From contig JAHWDD010000009.1 in NCBI GenBank assembly GCA_023897205.1, forward strand, positions 1,984,001-2,048,000: 64,000 nucleotides of DNA, read 5' to 3'. Below are positions 30,542 to 41,430 of this stretch, piece by piece. A program made the position numbers and the translations under genes. Within the stretch, counting starts at the first letter, position 1. Every line of letters starts with the position of its first letter. The stretch comes from Exophiala sp. HKRS030. Lineage: Eukaryota; Ascomycota; Eurotiomycetes; Chaetothyriales; Herpotrichiellaceae. The notes under the pieces were generated by a model. That model was not told where the DNA came from. It saw only the letters and a list, made by a program, of their open reading frames with translations, and ran no database searches.

Positions 30542-33500
30542 CTATTCCTGACTCTCCTTGCTCCGTCGAAAGGCGTCAATTTTGGATCGCTGATCCCCCT
30601 CCAAGCTCTGATAGTATCTGTCCGAAAGCGTCGCAGTATCGGCTTGTTGACTCATCGCCATAAAAGGTGACCTGTATAGAGTGGCGGTCGCTTGGTGTTT
30701 CGAAATATAATACTTGGCTACGCGACCCCAGAAGCCACCTCGTTCACGCCAATCTGTCAATTGCTTGGGGATTGCTCGATCATTCAGTTGCAATCCATTG
30801 GCACCAATGGCTCGTTTCTCCAGCGTCTCGATCAATTTGCTAGACATTGGAGCCATTGGTGGTTCGGAGAGTTGAGGCTTGGCCTGTTGGAAAGCATTCA
30901 CCTGGCTTAGAGGGTCGTAGATGGACCTTTTGGGAATGTACCCACTAAACGGCAACGAGGCGGCAGGGAAGGGAGCCATGTCCGGCAATGTCATGTCCAT
31001 CGAAAAGGATCTCCTGACACCAGCGGGTAGCGAAGGACCAAGGATTGGTTGAGTGCCAAACCCTGAAAAGCTGCCCCTAGCGGATCGATGGCCCGCACTT
31101 GAACCAGGAGGACTGATCTGTGTGGCATTTGGATTGACAAATTGAGGCGGATTATGAGGGTCGAGAGGTTGCATGGAACCTGTAGGCGATGCTGAATGCA
31201 TGTATGTGTCGTGCTGAACTCGGGGACTAGGGAGCATATATGAGCTTGTAGGCCGGCTGCCTGGAGGCGACCTCTTCTCCGCTTCCTTCTGCGCCTTGAT
31301 CTGATCTGGACTCTTGAAGGGATAAGCTGGATTGGAAATTCGCCGTCGTCGTTCCACTTCAGCCGACGGAGGAGGTGGAGGTGGTTGACTTGCAGCAGCT
31401 CGAATGTTTTCTATACTCGTTGACTGATACGACCCAGTAGTCGTATTGTTGCTTGTAGCCTGGGTGGAGTATGGGAATTCTAGGTGAGACTGTTGCACAT
31501 ATGCTGGGAATGGCGTTATGGAGGACGATGATGACTGATACGGGTTGGACTGCGATGACAGCATAGAACTCATGCCCATGCCCTGAGAACCATGATAATT
31601 TGTCCTTCCGCTCGATGAACCGGTAGTCATCCAGTCATTGCTGTACTGGAACTGTTGCGGTCGAAAACCAGCGTTCATCATGGACGGGCTCCCATAGTTT
31701 CCTGAATGTCCCATGCTGGTGAAAGTGGGAAACTGCTCATATTGCTTCAGGGGAGGCAATGAAGGATCGTTAGACCACTCCTTCATGTGTTTGGCATGTT
31801 GAGATGCCTGCTGCTGAAATTGCCTCTGTCTTTGCACAGCCTCCTGGTCAATACCAATATTAGCGTGGCTCATCGTGTTTGTTTTCTCGGCGACGTCCAG
31901 CTGTAATGACTTGGCTTGCTGTCGTTGAAGTATGCGCGCTTGTTCGTTCAAGCGAGCTTCTTGGCCAGTCATCATGTCCCGGTATTGAGATTGTTTGGTC
32001 TGTCCAGTCTTTGGTGCATTGCTGGCCGTCTCCTGGCCACGATTCATCGTTAAATTCTGCGTTGTGCCGCTAAAAGTACCCGGAATTACTGGCGACGCTG
32101 CCTGCGGAGTGGTTTGACGCATGTTTGCCATGGCTGCATTCCGCGCAGCCACATTGAGCATGGGATGGGACGCACTGAGAGACTGACGTTTCGGTTGAGG
32201 CGGTGGTGCCATGGCCGACTTGCGAGGCGTGACGAGGTCGAGGAAATTGGATGCAGGATCATGCACACGTTTGTCAGGATCTGCCGTGTAATGAGGTTTT
32301 GCATCAGAAGAAATGTCTCCGAGGTATAGCCACAATTGCTTCTCTTTAGAGATGTCGACAGGCTTCTGATCCGTATTGACGGGAGGCTCTGCAGAGACAA
32401 ACTCTGCCCATTCAGTTCTAGGTTCTTCGGTAAAGACATCACCAGCACTAGGTTTCTTCTCAGTAGATTCTGGAAACGATGCAGTCTTGCCTTGAAGAGT
32501 TTCCGGAAGATCCAGAGCGTTGGCTGACGGTCTCTGCAAACAAGAAGTCGCGCTATCAACAAATAGAATGGCTGAGGGGTCGACTTCTTTGACGGTTTTC
32601 AGGTCTGGTAGGACTTTGACCAAAACCGAATCTTGACCTGAGTCGTACCCAGCAATCACAAGGCCAGCCTCAATGTCGTCAGAATTGGTGGCTTGGAACT
32701 GGATCAATTCTCCGTCCTTGAGCTTGGCCAAGAATTCGCGGAAATCCGCATTTTGCCGGCAGCTGTTGGCATGGTTGCAAGCAGAGAGCTCGCTAGTGAT
32801 CCTCGTTCGTTTGACAGTACGATGAAGTCGGCATCGCCAATCAAAGCCAATGTCACGATATTCAACGCCCTCGTGCCATACTGCAATCTCGCCTTTGTCA
32901 ACCTGTACACCGGCCTGCATGGCGCAAGTCGCGTGATATGACTTTGTACATTTGGCTGAAGAGCACTGAAAGCATGAACCCTTCTTCTGTCGACATTCAT
33001 AGCACTTGAGTTCGAGACGAGCCTTGCTGATGTTTTCAACGTTGTACACCATCTCTTTGCCGTCTTTGTTGGCAATATATGTCTCGGGCGTATACATTGC
33101 GCAAGTTCGATGAGCTTTCTGTCCATGGGAGGTCGGTAAGAGCTCTTCCCAGACAAAGTCGTTTGGACACAAACAGCAAGGTTGATGTTTGCTGACCTTC
33201 CGGATCCTGATGAGTTTCTTGGCCTTTTTATTGGGGCCAGGATCTTTCGGTCCACGCTTCCTCTTTTGCGGCAGTTTCATCTTGCCTCTGTCGCTGGCTG
33301 GTGGTGTTGGAAGGTCAGCGGCATCGTCAAGCTCGTCTTCATCATCGGTCACTTCTACCTCCTCAAACTCGGGGGTAGGCTCGCCGTTCAGTCTGCGCAT
33401 GAACCAGTCAACGTCAATGAAAACACTGTCTGCCTCGCACTGGCACTTGCGCGCGGTCTTTCCATATTGCAGCCAGTTCTCAATGGCAAAATTCACCGAC

Positions 33501-35237
33501 TCGGCACAGTTGTAACCAAGATTATAGCCTGAATGATAGCCGATTGGAAATGTGATGACGAATTGTCCCTCTCTATGGACAACCTTGTTGACAGTCACTC
33601 CAAACTTGGATTTGAGGATGGAAGGAGAGACTAGGTATGTCTTGTGGCGCAAGAATTGATCACAACTCTTCGCATCCGAACTCCACAGTGATTTCATGGC
33701 CGCTTCAAATTTCGGAGCATCCTTTTGTGAGATGCTGTACCACTGTTTCGGTGCACCAAAATGAATATAGTTGATGCTGTAAAGATCGACATCTTCCAAA
33801 TGCCACGCAAAGGTCGCACGCCACATTCCCAGATATAGATATGCAGTATTGACCCCAGGGATAGGCTGGCCCAAAAGGTCTAGTAGGTTAGGCAACTTGG
33901 CGACATTCCACTCCTTGGTATCCTCGTCGAATAGAGATCCAGGCATATCCGCAGCATACATAGGATTGCTGAAGTTGAGACTTTTCCAGTACTTGTCCTC
34001 CAATTCCTCGCAGCGCTCAGCTGTCCATTGGTCATTGTCGTAAACTCGGTAATCAAAATCTATAAAAGCCTCTTCGTCAATGTCATCATTGGCTTCACGT
34101 GCATTTCTTAATCTTCGTGCTGCAACAGTAGTTTCAGCGCCTTTGCTGCCACCTCCTTCTTTCTTGCCTGTAGTGCTCTTCGGTGGTCTGCCTCTGGGCC
34201 TGCCAGGCTTTTTTACAGACTTGCCCTTGGTAGGAGTTGGCTCTGCCGTGTCTCCACGTGCTTCTTCGGGCTCTTCGCTCATCATGACTGCGGGCTTGAC
34301 GTCCGGGCTCGTGGGTGTCGGTGGAGCGCGTAGGGTGGAATCGTGTTCGAGGGGCTCTTGCTTTATATGTTTCGGCGGTCGTCCTCTTCTTTTGCCACTT
34401 TCCGGTGTTGCTGAGGATTCCGTCCTCCGAGTTCGAGTGCTCCCACGGCCCAGCAGCTTATCCGCATTCATACGCTTCTCCCCACGTTTGGCTGGCGGTT
34501 GGTTTTCTGTCTGCTCACAGGTCGATTTCCACTGTGGGAGATTGTATGATCGCATCTTCTCGATGTTCCGCTGGGTATAGATACCTTGCGCACCGTGGAA
34601 CTCCTGCATGATGGGGTTTTTGATCTTGATAGTCTTGATCATGTCGTCCAGAGCTTTTCGAGCACGTTTCCTGCAATTTTTGTTAGACTCGACGTTCAGG
34701 AAATCAATGACCCAACAGCCAAATAAGGCCAGGCTCTATGAAGAGTCTCTGTACACACCATTCTTCTGGGGGATCGATCAAGACAATGCCTGACTGCATT
34801 CCATAGGGATCTACTCCCTTGACGTATCTCTGAAAATCCTTGAACTGTTCCATCGTCTATAGGTAACCATGTCAGCGTGTCAACTAATTTGCTTGAAAAT
34901 GAGGGCGCATTTGTGGCTGCTGCCGTACCGGAGTAAAGATAGGGACACCATTTTCGTAACGATCAGGTTTGACTTCTGAGAATTGTTCTGCTTCAGCGCC
35001 TGCCCTCGCCGCTTCTTCAAATCGCATTCTGTTTTCTTCATCTTCCATGTCATCGCCGAGATCGGAGAGGGATGAACTCGAGGCTGCGTCATCGTCCTTG
35101 TGGCTCGCCTCGTCGGTGGTAGGAGGAGTATGGACTTGAGGAGGAAGGCTAGGCTCAGAAACGGAATCGCGCTTGTCGAGGACGTTGTCGACGAGTCCTT
35201 CATGGGGAGGGAGTGACGACATGGTGGTAGCGGCCAT
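30542..35237 (-). CDS. KDM4/JMJD2-type histone demethylase (JmjN, AT-hooks, JmjC, extended PHD)
   Basis: Three exons, complement(join(30542..34670,34759..34856,34929..35237)), 1511 aa; start at 35237 in MAATTMSS. JmjN spans ~96-140 (VPIFTPTMEQFKDFQRYVKG across two exons). Two AT-hook-like motifs follow (KRRGRPPK and GRPRGRPPK). JmjC has Fe ligands His426 and Glu428 (WHLEDVDLYS) and His515 (GYHSGYNLGYNC), with Lys444 (APKQWYS) for 2-oxoglutarate, and a KCQC zinc motif as in KDM4. An extended PHD (CCLCPNDFVWEEL to YHATCAMQAGV) follows. The last ~700 residues are Gln/Ser/Pro-rich and disordered. It should remove methyl groups from H3K9 and/or H3K36 in the nucleus. All catalytic residues are present. 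Confidence 0.92.
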
Positions 35238-36052
35238 GATCGGGGGGAGGAGGGATTCGATAGGCTGAAATCGGGAGAGATGACGGAGTCGGGTGATTTG
35301 TCGGATCAGGGAGTGGCCAGCATGGAGAGAATTGCAACCAGGAAGGCGCAACCTCTAGCCACAGCCTCTGACCAGAGAATGATGAGCGAGCGAATGTGTC
35401 CAGCGGTAGTGAGTTGAGCAGTTGTCAGGGACAGGATTCGCGCAGTGACTGTTGCAGTGTTGCCGATGGGGGTTGAGGTTCCTTAGACTCGGATGGTCTA
35501 TGCTAAGCCATTCTGGGTCTGGCGTCTTGGCGTTTCTGATGTGGCGTGAGCCCACCTTAAGGGCAATACCTGGTGAAGAACGGGGATCATGAGAGCGACT
35601 CGTATCCGTACAGAACAGGACAATCTGGTCCATAACGAACCCCCTTTCGCCTGGCTATCTCAGACTACGTGCACACATATGCAATCAGTCAACGAATATT
35701 GAGATACATAACCCACCTCGCTACTCCTGACCTAGTGCATTGTTGTATATGCTACTCCGTAGCTTACATACATACGTGAAAACGATTCCCTGTGCCATTC
35801 TGCAGCGGCCCCGGACCATTGGCTCGGTAGGCGATCCAGGCACGGACGCCGGCCGGTTGGTCTGAAGATTCCATGCAAATCATCGTACAGATGCTGCGAG
35901 ACCTCAAAAAAAGCGATGGCTATGTCATCTTCCCCCTGTCACACCCCTAACCCTGTCTAGGGACAAGCATTGTTGTCGCACATGGCTAGTCCGGAATATC
36001 CGCCTACATTAATTCCATACCACTGTGCAATACAACAGCAAGCTATTAACGA
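35238..36052. other. Intergenic: promoter of KDM4-like gene and 3' flank of carnitine acetyltransferase
   Basis: 815 bp, no supported ORF. One TACTCCGTA word at 35753-35761. Confidence 0.5.
35753..35761 (-). repeat. TACGGAGTA word
   Basis: Read TACTCCGTA on the plus strand; one of seven perfect intergenic copies. Confidence 0.6.
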
Positions 36053-38663
36053 TCAATATTCCGTCAAGGCTAGCTTCTTTCCCACTGTCCTCTTCTTCTG
36101 GGCCAGTTGCTCTGCAGGTTTCGGCGCATCTTTCTTCAACGCTTGCAATAACATGCCGGCGTCGAAGAAGCCATCTAGTTTCCAAAGTTAGTCACATCGG
36201 TGAGCATTGTAGAAAGCAGAGAACGGATAACTTACATCCACCCAAACCATCATCCTCCACCTCAGCAGTGTCCATGCTGGTAGGCGTCTGAGTTCCGTCG
36301 GCTCTCGTGGCCTCGGCTTTGATGGCACGGCCTCGAGACTTCAGTCGACCGTCCTTGCCTACTTCCTCTGCTTCTCTTGCCCGTGTCAATTTACCACCAG
36401 AGGTGGCCCTCGGTCTGGTGGCTTTTAACAAACGACGAATCTCATTGAGGTAGGATTCGAGGCTGTCTACAAATCGCCGCGTCTGGCGATGTTTGCTGCT
36501 CGCACAAACCGAGATAGAATCTTCCTTGATGATATAGCCTATACCAAAACCATCACCCGAGACTGGGCCAAAGCCAAAGTGGCGCAGTGAGGGATTTCCG
36601 CAGTTCGAAGTGCTGAGTATTGTATTGTTGATTTTCTCCCACCCAGCGTCACTGAAGAGGGGGGGCATCTGGTGCAGAGCAGGGCCAGGCGAGCGGCTAG
36701 ATTCGGTACCGGCATGGGAGCGAGTCGGACTTATTGGCCGTTCGTCTAGTCTTTTAGGGCTTCCCGCGTCGCTCGGGTCGGTTGGACTAGAATAACCGTT
36801 CGAACTAAAGTCGGCGTTGCTTGCAAGTTCTGCTCCTTCTTCGTTCATCTTGCGCTGCCAGACACAATACAAGGCATAGAGGTGACGATCTTGACCCTGA
36901 GCTTTGCTTGCTTCCTTCGTGACGGCAGTATGCTTTTGGCAAGCACTTTTGAGTGCTTCAATCTTCTTCTGCGGCGTGTTGTCCGCCCAGAAAGTCTTGA
37001 CGAAGTCAACACTTTCGGGTGTGACGGAACGAATTGCTTCTGTTCGTCCATGATAGAACATTTTGGTCATTGCCGGCTCATAGGTGTTCTCCACTCGTCC
37101 GTAGAGACCATAATATGCTGCTTGGAAGGCCATCTGGACGAAAGCATCAGGCGAGAAACCCATGGAAGTGATGAAATTCTTGCCGTAGCCAGAGAAGTCT
37201 AAGGTTTGGAATTCATTTTGGTTGATAAGATCAGCCAATCGTGTTTCCGCAAATCTAAGGGCGATTGAGAGCTCCGGGGTCATGTCCCATTCCAACTTGT
37301 GAGGAGTGGTTTTGACATCACCAAAGCTATCAGGGTCACGCTTCGAGGGGTCAGGGCTTTGAGAAGTCCATAAGGTCGGAGCTTGTCCATTGATAGACTT
37401 TGCATATCGTAGAATAGTGTCGGTGTAAACATCACTGGCGAAGCGTAGAACAGTGTGGCCGTCGACACCCGTGTGCTCGAAGTTGATGCCCGCACTTCCA
37501 TTCTTGCAAACAATGATCTGGAGTTTGTCATACCATCGGTTGGTACAGGTGCCGACTTGAACGCCCCGAACGACTTCATTGGTACCGCAGAGCATGTTGC
37601 CGCATAATTGCGAAACATCAGCCGGCTCAGTGTAATCCAGGCAGATCATGAACAAAGCCGAGTCAACGATAGACAGACAATCTGCGTTATTTGATCCTTC
37701 ATCTCTGGTCAGGAGGTCCCTGAGCCCCGACCAGACCTTTCTGTTCTCGGTACTTAGCACTCCAAGGGCTCCTCGGGCGGCTTCCTGGATAGGAATCTCT
37801 TCAGCGTCATTGACAATCACCTGTAAATTGATCGCGAGGTCCTTCTCAGTCATGATGATGTCGTGATTGTCATCCAAAACATCGAACCAGTAGAACTGGC
37901 CTCGGCACATGACCACAACATGCTTAGAATCTGAGTCCTGGCCAATGATACAACCGCTCTCGGTTGGGACACGAGCAGTCCCAAACAGGCGGGAGTACTG
38001 GTACATATCCAAAGGCGTACCTCTTAGGGTATCGGGAGGTAGTTCCTCCTTTCGTACCGCTCGGACGAAGCAGAGTGCGGAAATGACGAGGGAGGCTGCT
38101 CGGGTGACTTGATTATTACGCGCCGGCGTTGGATCATCCTCCAGCAGGAAGAAGGGGTTCAGGTTGAGGACGACCGGATTGTCATAATTCAAATACGAAT
38201 CGTACCAGAACTGCTCAATATAACTTGTCTTGTCGGTGGCATACTTTTTCAGTCGGTCCTGGAGATCCTTCCCTTCGTGGTCGAGAAAATCACGGACGGA
38301 GGCCCTCGTCTCATTATGCTCTTGTATCGTCTGAAGCGGTGCCAGGGCTTCGAGATATCTCTTCATTGTCGCGTCAAGGTCGGGTATTGGCAGTTTTGGA
38401 AGTTTGTTCTGTGCCGCGAAGGTGATGCCTCGTTTGGTGTGCTCTTTTGGCAGTGTCTGTGCCGACATGGGCTCCTTCTCTTGTTTGCTGTATGACTCCT
38501 TGACATCTTTTGCGGCCTCGAGAGCCCGTTCGACATGTTCGGCGGCCATCCCGTCGACTTCAGCCTTTGGCGAGGCTCGGCTTAGCGTGTCGCCAATGGA
38601 AGCTGGTTGGGAAAAATATCGGGTTCCTGCGATAGATATAGGCATGGTCAATAGGTTGATCAT
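36053..38663 (-). CDS. Carnitine O-acetyltransferase, YAT2-like
   Basis: Two exons, complement(join(36053..36174,36236..38663)), 849 aa; the 61-nt intron completes GLGG-YGFFDAGMLLQALK at the C-terminus. Choline/carnitine acyltransferase family: LPKLPIPDLDATMKRYLEAL at the start of the domain, NPFFLLEDDPTPARNNQ, and catalytic HTGVDG (about residue 400). It moves acetyl groups between CoA and carnitine, needed for growth on fatty acids, acetate or ethanol. A long Ser/Pro/Asp-rich insertion before PPLFSDAGWEKINNT, and the overall length, match the long YAT2-type cytosolic enzyme rather than the peroxisomal/mitochondrial CAT2 type. The frame stays open upstream only to TTG codons, so I use ATG 38663; ATG 38645 is an alternative. 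A 31-codon upstream ORF overlaps this start. Confidence 0.9.
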
Positions 38664-38755
38664 GAGTACAATGCAGCCACCAAGGTAGCAACGCTCAGCA
38701 AACGAAGAGCAGTCCGATAGAAGTAGTGGCAATCGTGCAGGCAGTAGGATGGCAT
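38660..38755 (-). promoter_or_regulatory. uORF overlapping the start of the carnitine acetyltransferase
   Basis: ATG at 38755, 31 codons, stop TGA at 38662-38660. The stop overlaps the main ATG as ATGA. Ribosomes translating it would end exactly at the main start. Confidence 0.45.
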
Positions 38756-40467
38756 GGGGATTGGGCTGTTAAAGAGTCGTTCAATGCCGGATGCCGCTGA
38801 CCAAGTACAAAAACGCGAGGGAAGAAGTTGATTAGTAGGAACAACAAGCTGAACGATATGATCTTAAGACATGGAAGGGTCAGGAGGGGTCAGAGCAGAA
38901 CATGGTCATGGAGGACACCCGCCGTCGGCCGCCCACAGAGCATGTGAAGAAGGCCGGAGGAAGATGGAGAAATGCGGCCAACGCTCGCTTGTCCCCACGG
39001 TTCGTCTTGCACAAAGGCATAGATTCCATCATAACGGTGGGCGGCAAGGAGATGGCTCGGGAGGTATGACCACCATTCTCGAATAATCACGGATGATGCG
39101 AATTCGAAAGATGGCGGTAGCGTCTCGGAGGAAAGGAAAGAAGTGGACGTACAGAAAACGCGCAGTGCGCAGTGTCGGGTGTTGGTGGTGGGCTAATCAG
39201 CAGCGCTGCCGCAGATGACCGAGGTGCGGGAACAACAGTCTTCCTCCAACCAGCACGTCAGCAGCAAGCAGGAGAGGCCAGCGAAGTCTGATAATGGGCT
39301 TCTGAGGGTTTCGCTAGGATCTTGTGGAATGATTTGAAAAGAAGCAGGAGAGTCTTGCTGGTTTCGTGGTCATCCGACAACACTCATCAGCTAGATAGAC
39401 ACTTGGACAAAATGGTTTGATTCTCCTCTTTCGCGGTGACGTAGCGAAGCTATCGGCAAGGCACCTACCGTGATCAACTCACAATACAAGCATGGAGTAT
39501 TCATCTGCTTTTATTGCTGGACCTGGTCAAAATTTGTGGATGTCTCCTGACGATGGCAAAATACGGCATTCTCGTCTGTTTCGTCTTGGATGGACGCCAT
39601 TCTTTCCAGCTCCAGAGTTAAGGCTGGACGATCGGAGGGAAGATGCAAAGGTCAGCTTCAGAGCAGGCGAATGATCATTGGAGATAGATTGGAGGAGCGC
39701 ATGACAACTTCCATTTCTCCGCAGCCTTATGCGCCACACCCAAACGATCGGGGAAGAATGAACCTGGGCGAACGGGAAAAGCGTGCCAGAGCCCTAAGGG
39801 GGCCCAGATCTCCGGGCTACAACGCGCCTGGGGCCAGGCTATCCCAAGGCCGTTCTGGGCATCGTCAGTGGCAAACTATAGGTCTCCATAACAGGCTTAT
39901 AGGGTGGATATGAAACCCGTCCTGGGGCGCGGACTATCTAGTACTATTTCTTCTACTTGTACTCCGTAAGTATTCCGAGAATTCCATACTGCACATACGG
40001 AGTATTATCCAACGAGAAACATGGGATTGGCCAGGGGAAATTGAATGTTTGGAATGCTGTTGTACATTTTTGGTTCGTCGCCGTAAGCTAAAAGTAGAGA
40101 CTGAACCCAGAGCCACTCGACGTCTCTCTATCTGCCTTCCTTTGCAGACTTGAAAAAAGAAATGAAAAAGATTCCCCAACTGTAGCCCAAGAGGTAAAAA
40201 ACGAAGTGAAAATCTGTGCGGCCTCGGTTCCCTCTCAGAGAAGCAACGAGGTGTCCAAATGACCTGCGCGTGGAAAGAAAACAACCCAACAATATCCAGT
40301 GTTGGCGACGCTGGTCGCAAGCTCCAAAATCACAACAAACTCTTGGTTTCATAAATGTGTGGCCATAACCAGCCTTGGAAGGAAAGAATGCGCCCGCTGT
40401 AGGTTCTCAAGGTGCAAGTGCAATGCAATGAATCGTCAATCATGAAGAAACACCATCAAGTCGACAT
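38664..40467. other. 1.8 kb intergenic: promoter of carnitine acetyltransferase and 3' flank of CAP gene
   Basis: Contains the uORF above and a close inverted pair of TACGGAGTA words (39960-40004). No other supported gene; ORFs near 39.5-40.3 kb have no recognisable content. Confidence 0.5.
39960..40004. repeat. Inverted pair of TACGGAGTA words
   Basis: TACTCCGTA at 39960-39968 and TACGGAGTA at 39996-40004, 27 bases apart, able to form a 9-bp stem. Similar spacing and inverted layout to the pair at 3995-4046. Confidence 0.6.
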
Positions 40468-41430
40468 TTACAGCGTCACTGTGGGCTCACCCTGGGGCTG
40501 CAGAACGTTTGCTGCATACTCACCGCCGAAGTTTCCTACAGCCATGGTCAGTACAGATCGATAACAATAAAATAAACGCCAACACTTACCAGGAGGGCTG
40601 TAGTTGCAGACAGTGAAGTATGGGCTGACCCCGCCTCCAGTGTTGGCCAAACCATTGGGGCAGTATTGGGTAGCACATCCGACAGAGGTGGTTGACTTCC
40701 AGACAATCTGAGAGTAGTGACCCCACTTCTCGAAGTTGGTCATGTCGGGCTCAACACCATATGGCAGAGGGTACCAGTTGATTTCGTTGTTGTACATTTC
40801 GTTGGTGATCATTCCTGGCACATCAGAGGGAGCAGCACCGGCGCCAATGTTCTGACCATAGCCACCTCCGCCGGTGCTAGTATCATGAGCATAGACACAG
40901 CTGGCTGCAATCTGAGCTGCAATTGATGCCATGTTGTCGCTCCAAGTGAGATCGGAAACAGATGCGTTTCGGCGATGGATGTTGTGTGAGTCGAGGATAC
41001 CTTGTTGGTAGTCGGAAGAGACGCTGGTGGAAGCTGGCTGACTAGGGGTGGACGAGCTTGGAGTTTCTCCGCCAGTTGAGGTAGGAGCAGGACCAGATGA
41101 TGGGGGTTGAGTGTAAGTCACCGCGGCAGAAGAACCAGCACTGGCACTTCCCCCTCCCCATCCACCTCGCCATCCATTCCCCCATCCACCCCAACCAGAG
41201 CCCGAAGTCCAGTCGTTGTTGGAAGACCATGAGACGGCATCGGTAGTGGCAGCGGGTGCGGGTGCGACAGAAGAGGCAATGGCCGGCTCAGTCTCAGCGG
41301 GAGGAGTGCCGGTGACAGTAACGGTGACGGTTTCCCATTCGACAGTGGTGGTCAGTGCACGTTTGTCCAGTGGTTTGGCGGCAGTCAATGCGGCGCATGT
41401 GGCGGCGAGGGCGACAATGGATAACTTCAT
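40468..41430 (-). CDS. Secreted CAP/SCP (PR-1-like) protein
   Basis: Two exons, complement(join(40468..40535,40590..41430)), 302 aa. Signal peptide MKLSIVALAATCAALTAA, followed by a Kex2-like LDKR site. A low-complexity Thr/Ser/Pro linker contains a Trp/Gly-rich patch (SGWGGWGNGWRGGWGGG). The CAP domain runs from ~residue 145: SHNIHRRNASVSDLTWSDNM, CVYAHDTSTGGGGYGQN, the GHYSQIVW CAP1 motif and YFTVCNYSPPGNFGGEY CAP2 motif, with Cys pairs for disulfides. Relatives bind sterols or lipids (yeast Pry proteins) and act outside the cell. The 54-nt intron is a multiple of three without stops, so retention would insert 18 residues inside CAP2. Confidence 0.9.
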   Translation of the reverse strand: MKLSIVALAATCAALTAAKPLDKRALTTTVEWETVTVTVTGTPPAETEPAIASSVAPAPAATTDAVSWSSNNDWTSGSGWGGWGNGWRGGWGGGSASAGSSAAVTYTQPPSSGPAPTSTGGETPSSSTPSQPASTSVSSDYQQGILDSHNIHRRNASVSDLTWSDNMASIAAQIAASCVYAHDTSTGGGGYGQNIGAGAAPSDVPGMITNEMYNNEINWYPLPYGVEPDMTNFEKWGHYSQIVWKSTTSVGCATQYCPNGLANTGGGVSPYFTVCNYSPPGKCWRLFYCYRSVLTMAVGNFGGEYAANVLQPQGEPTVTL

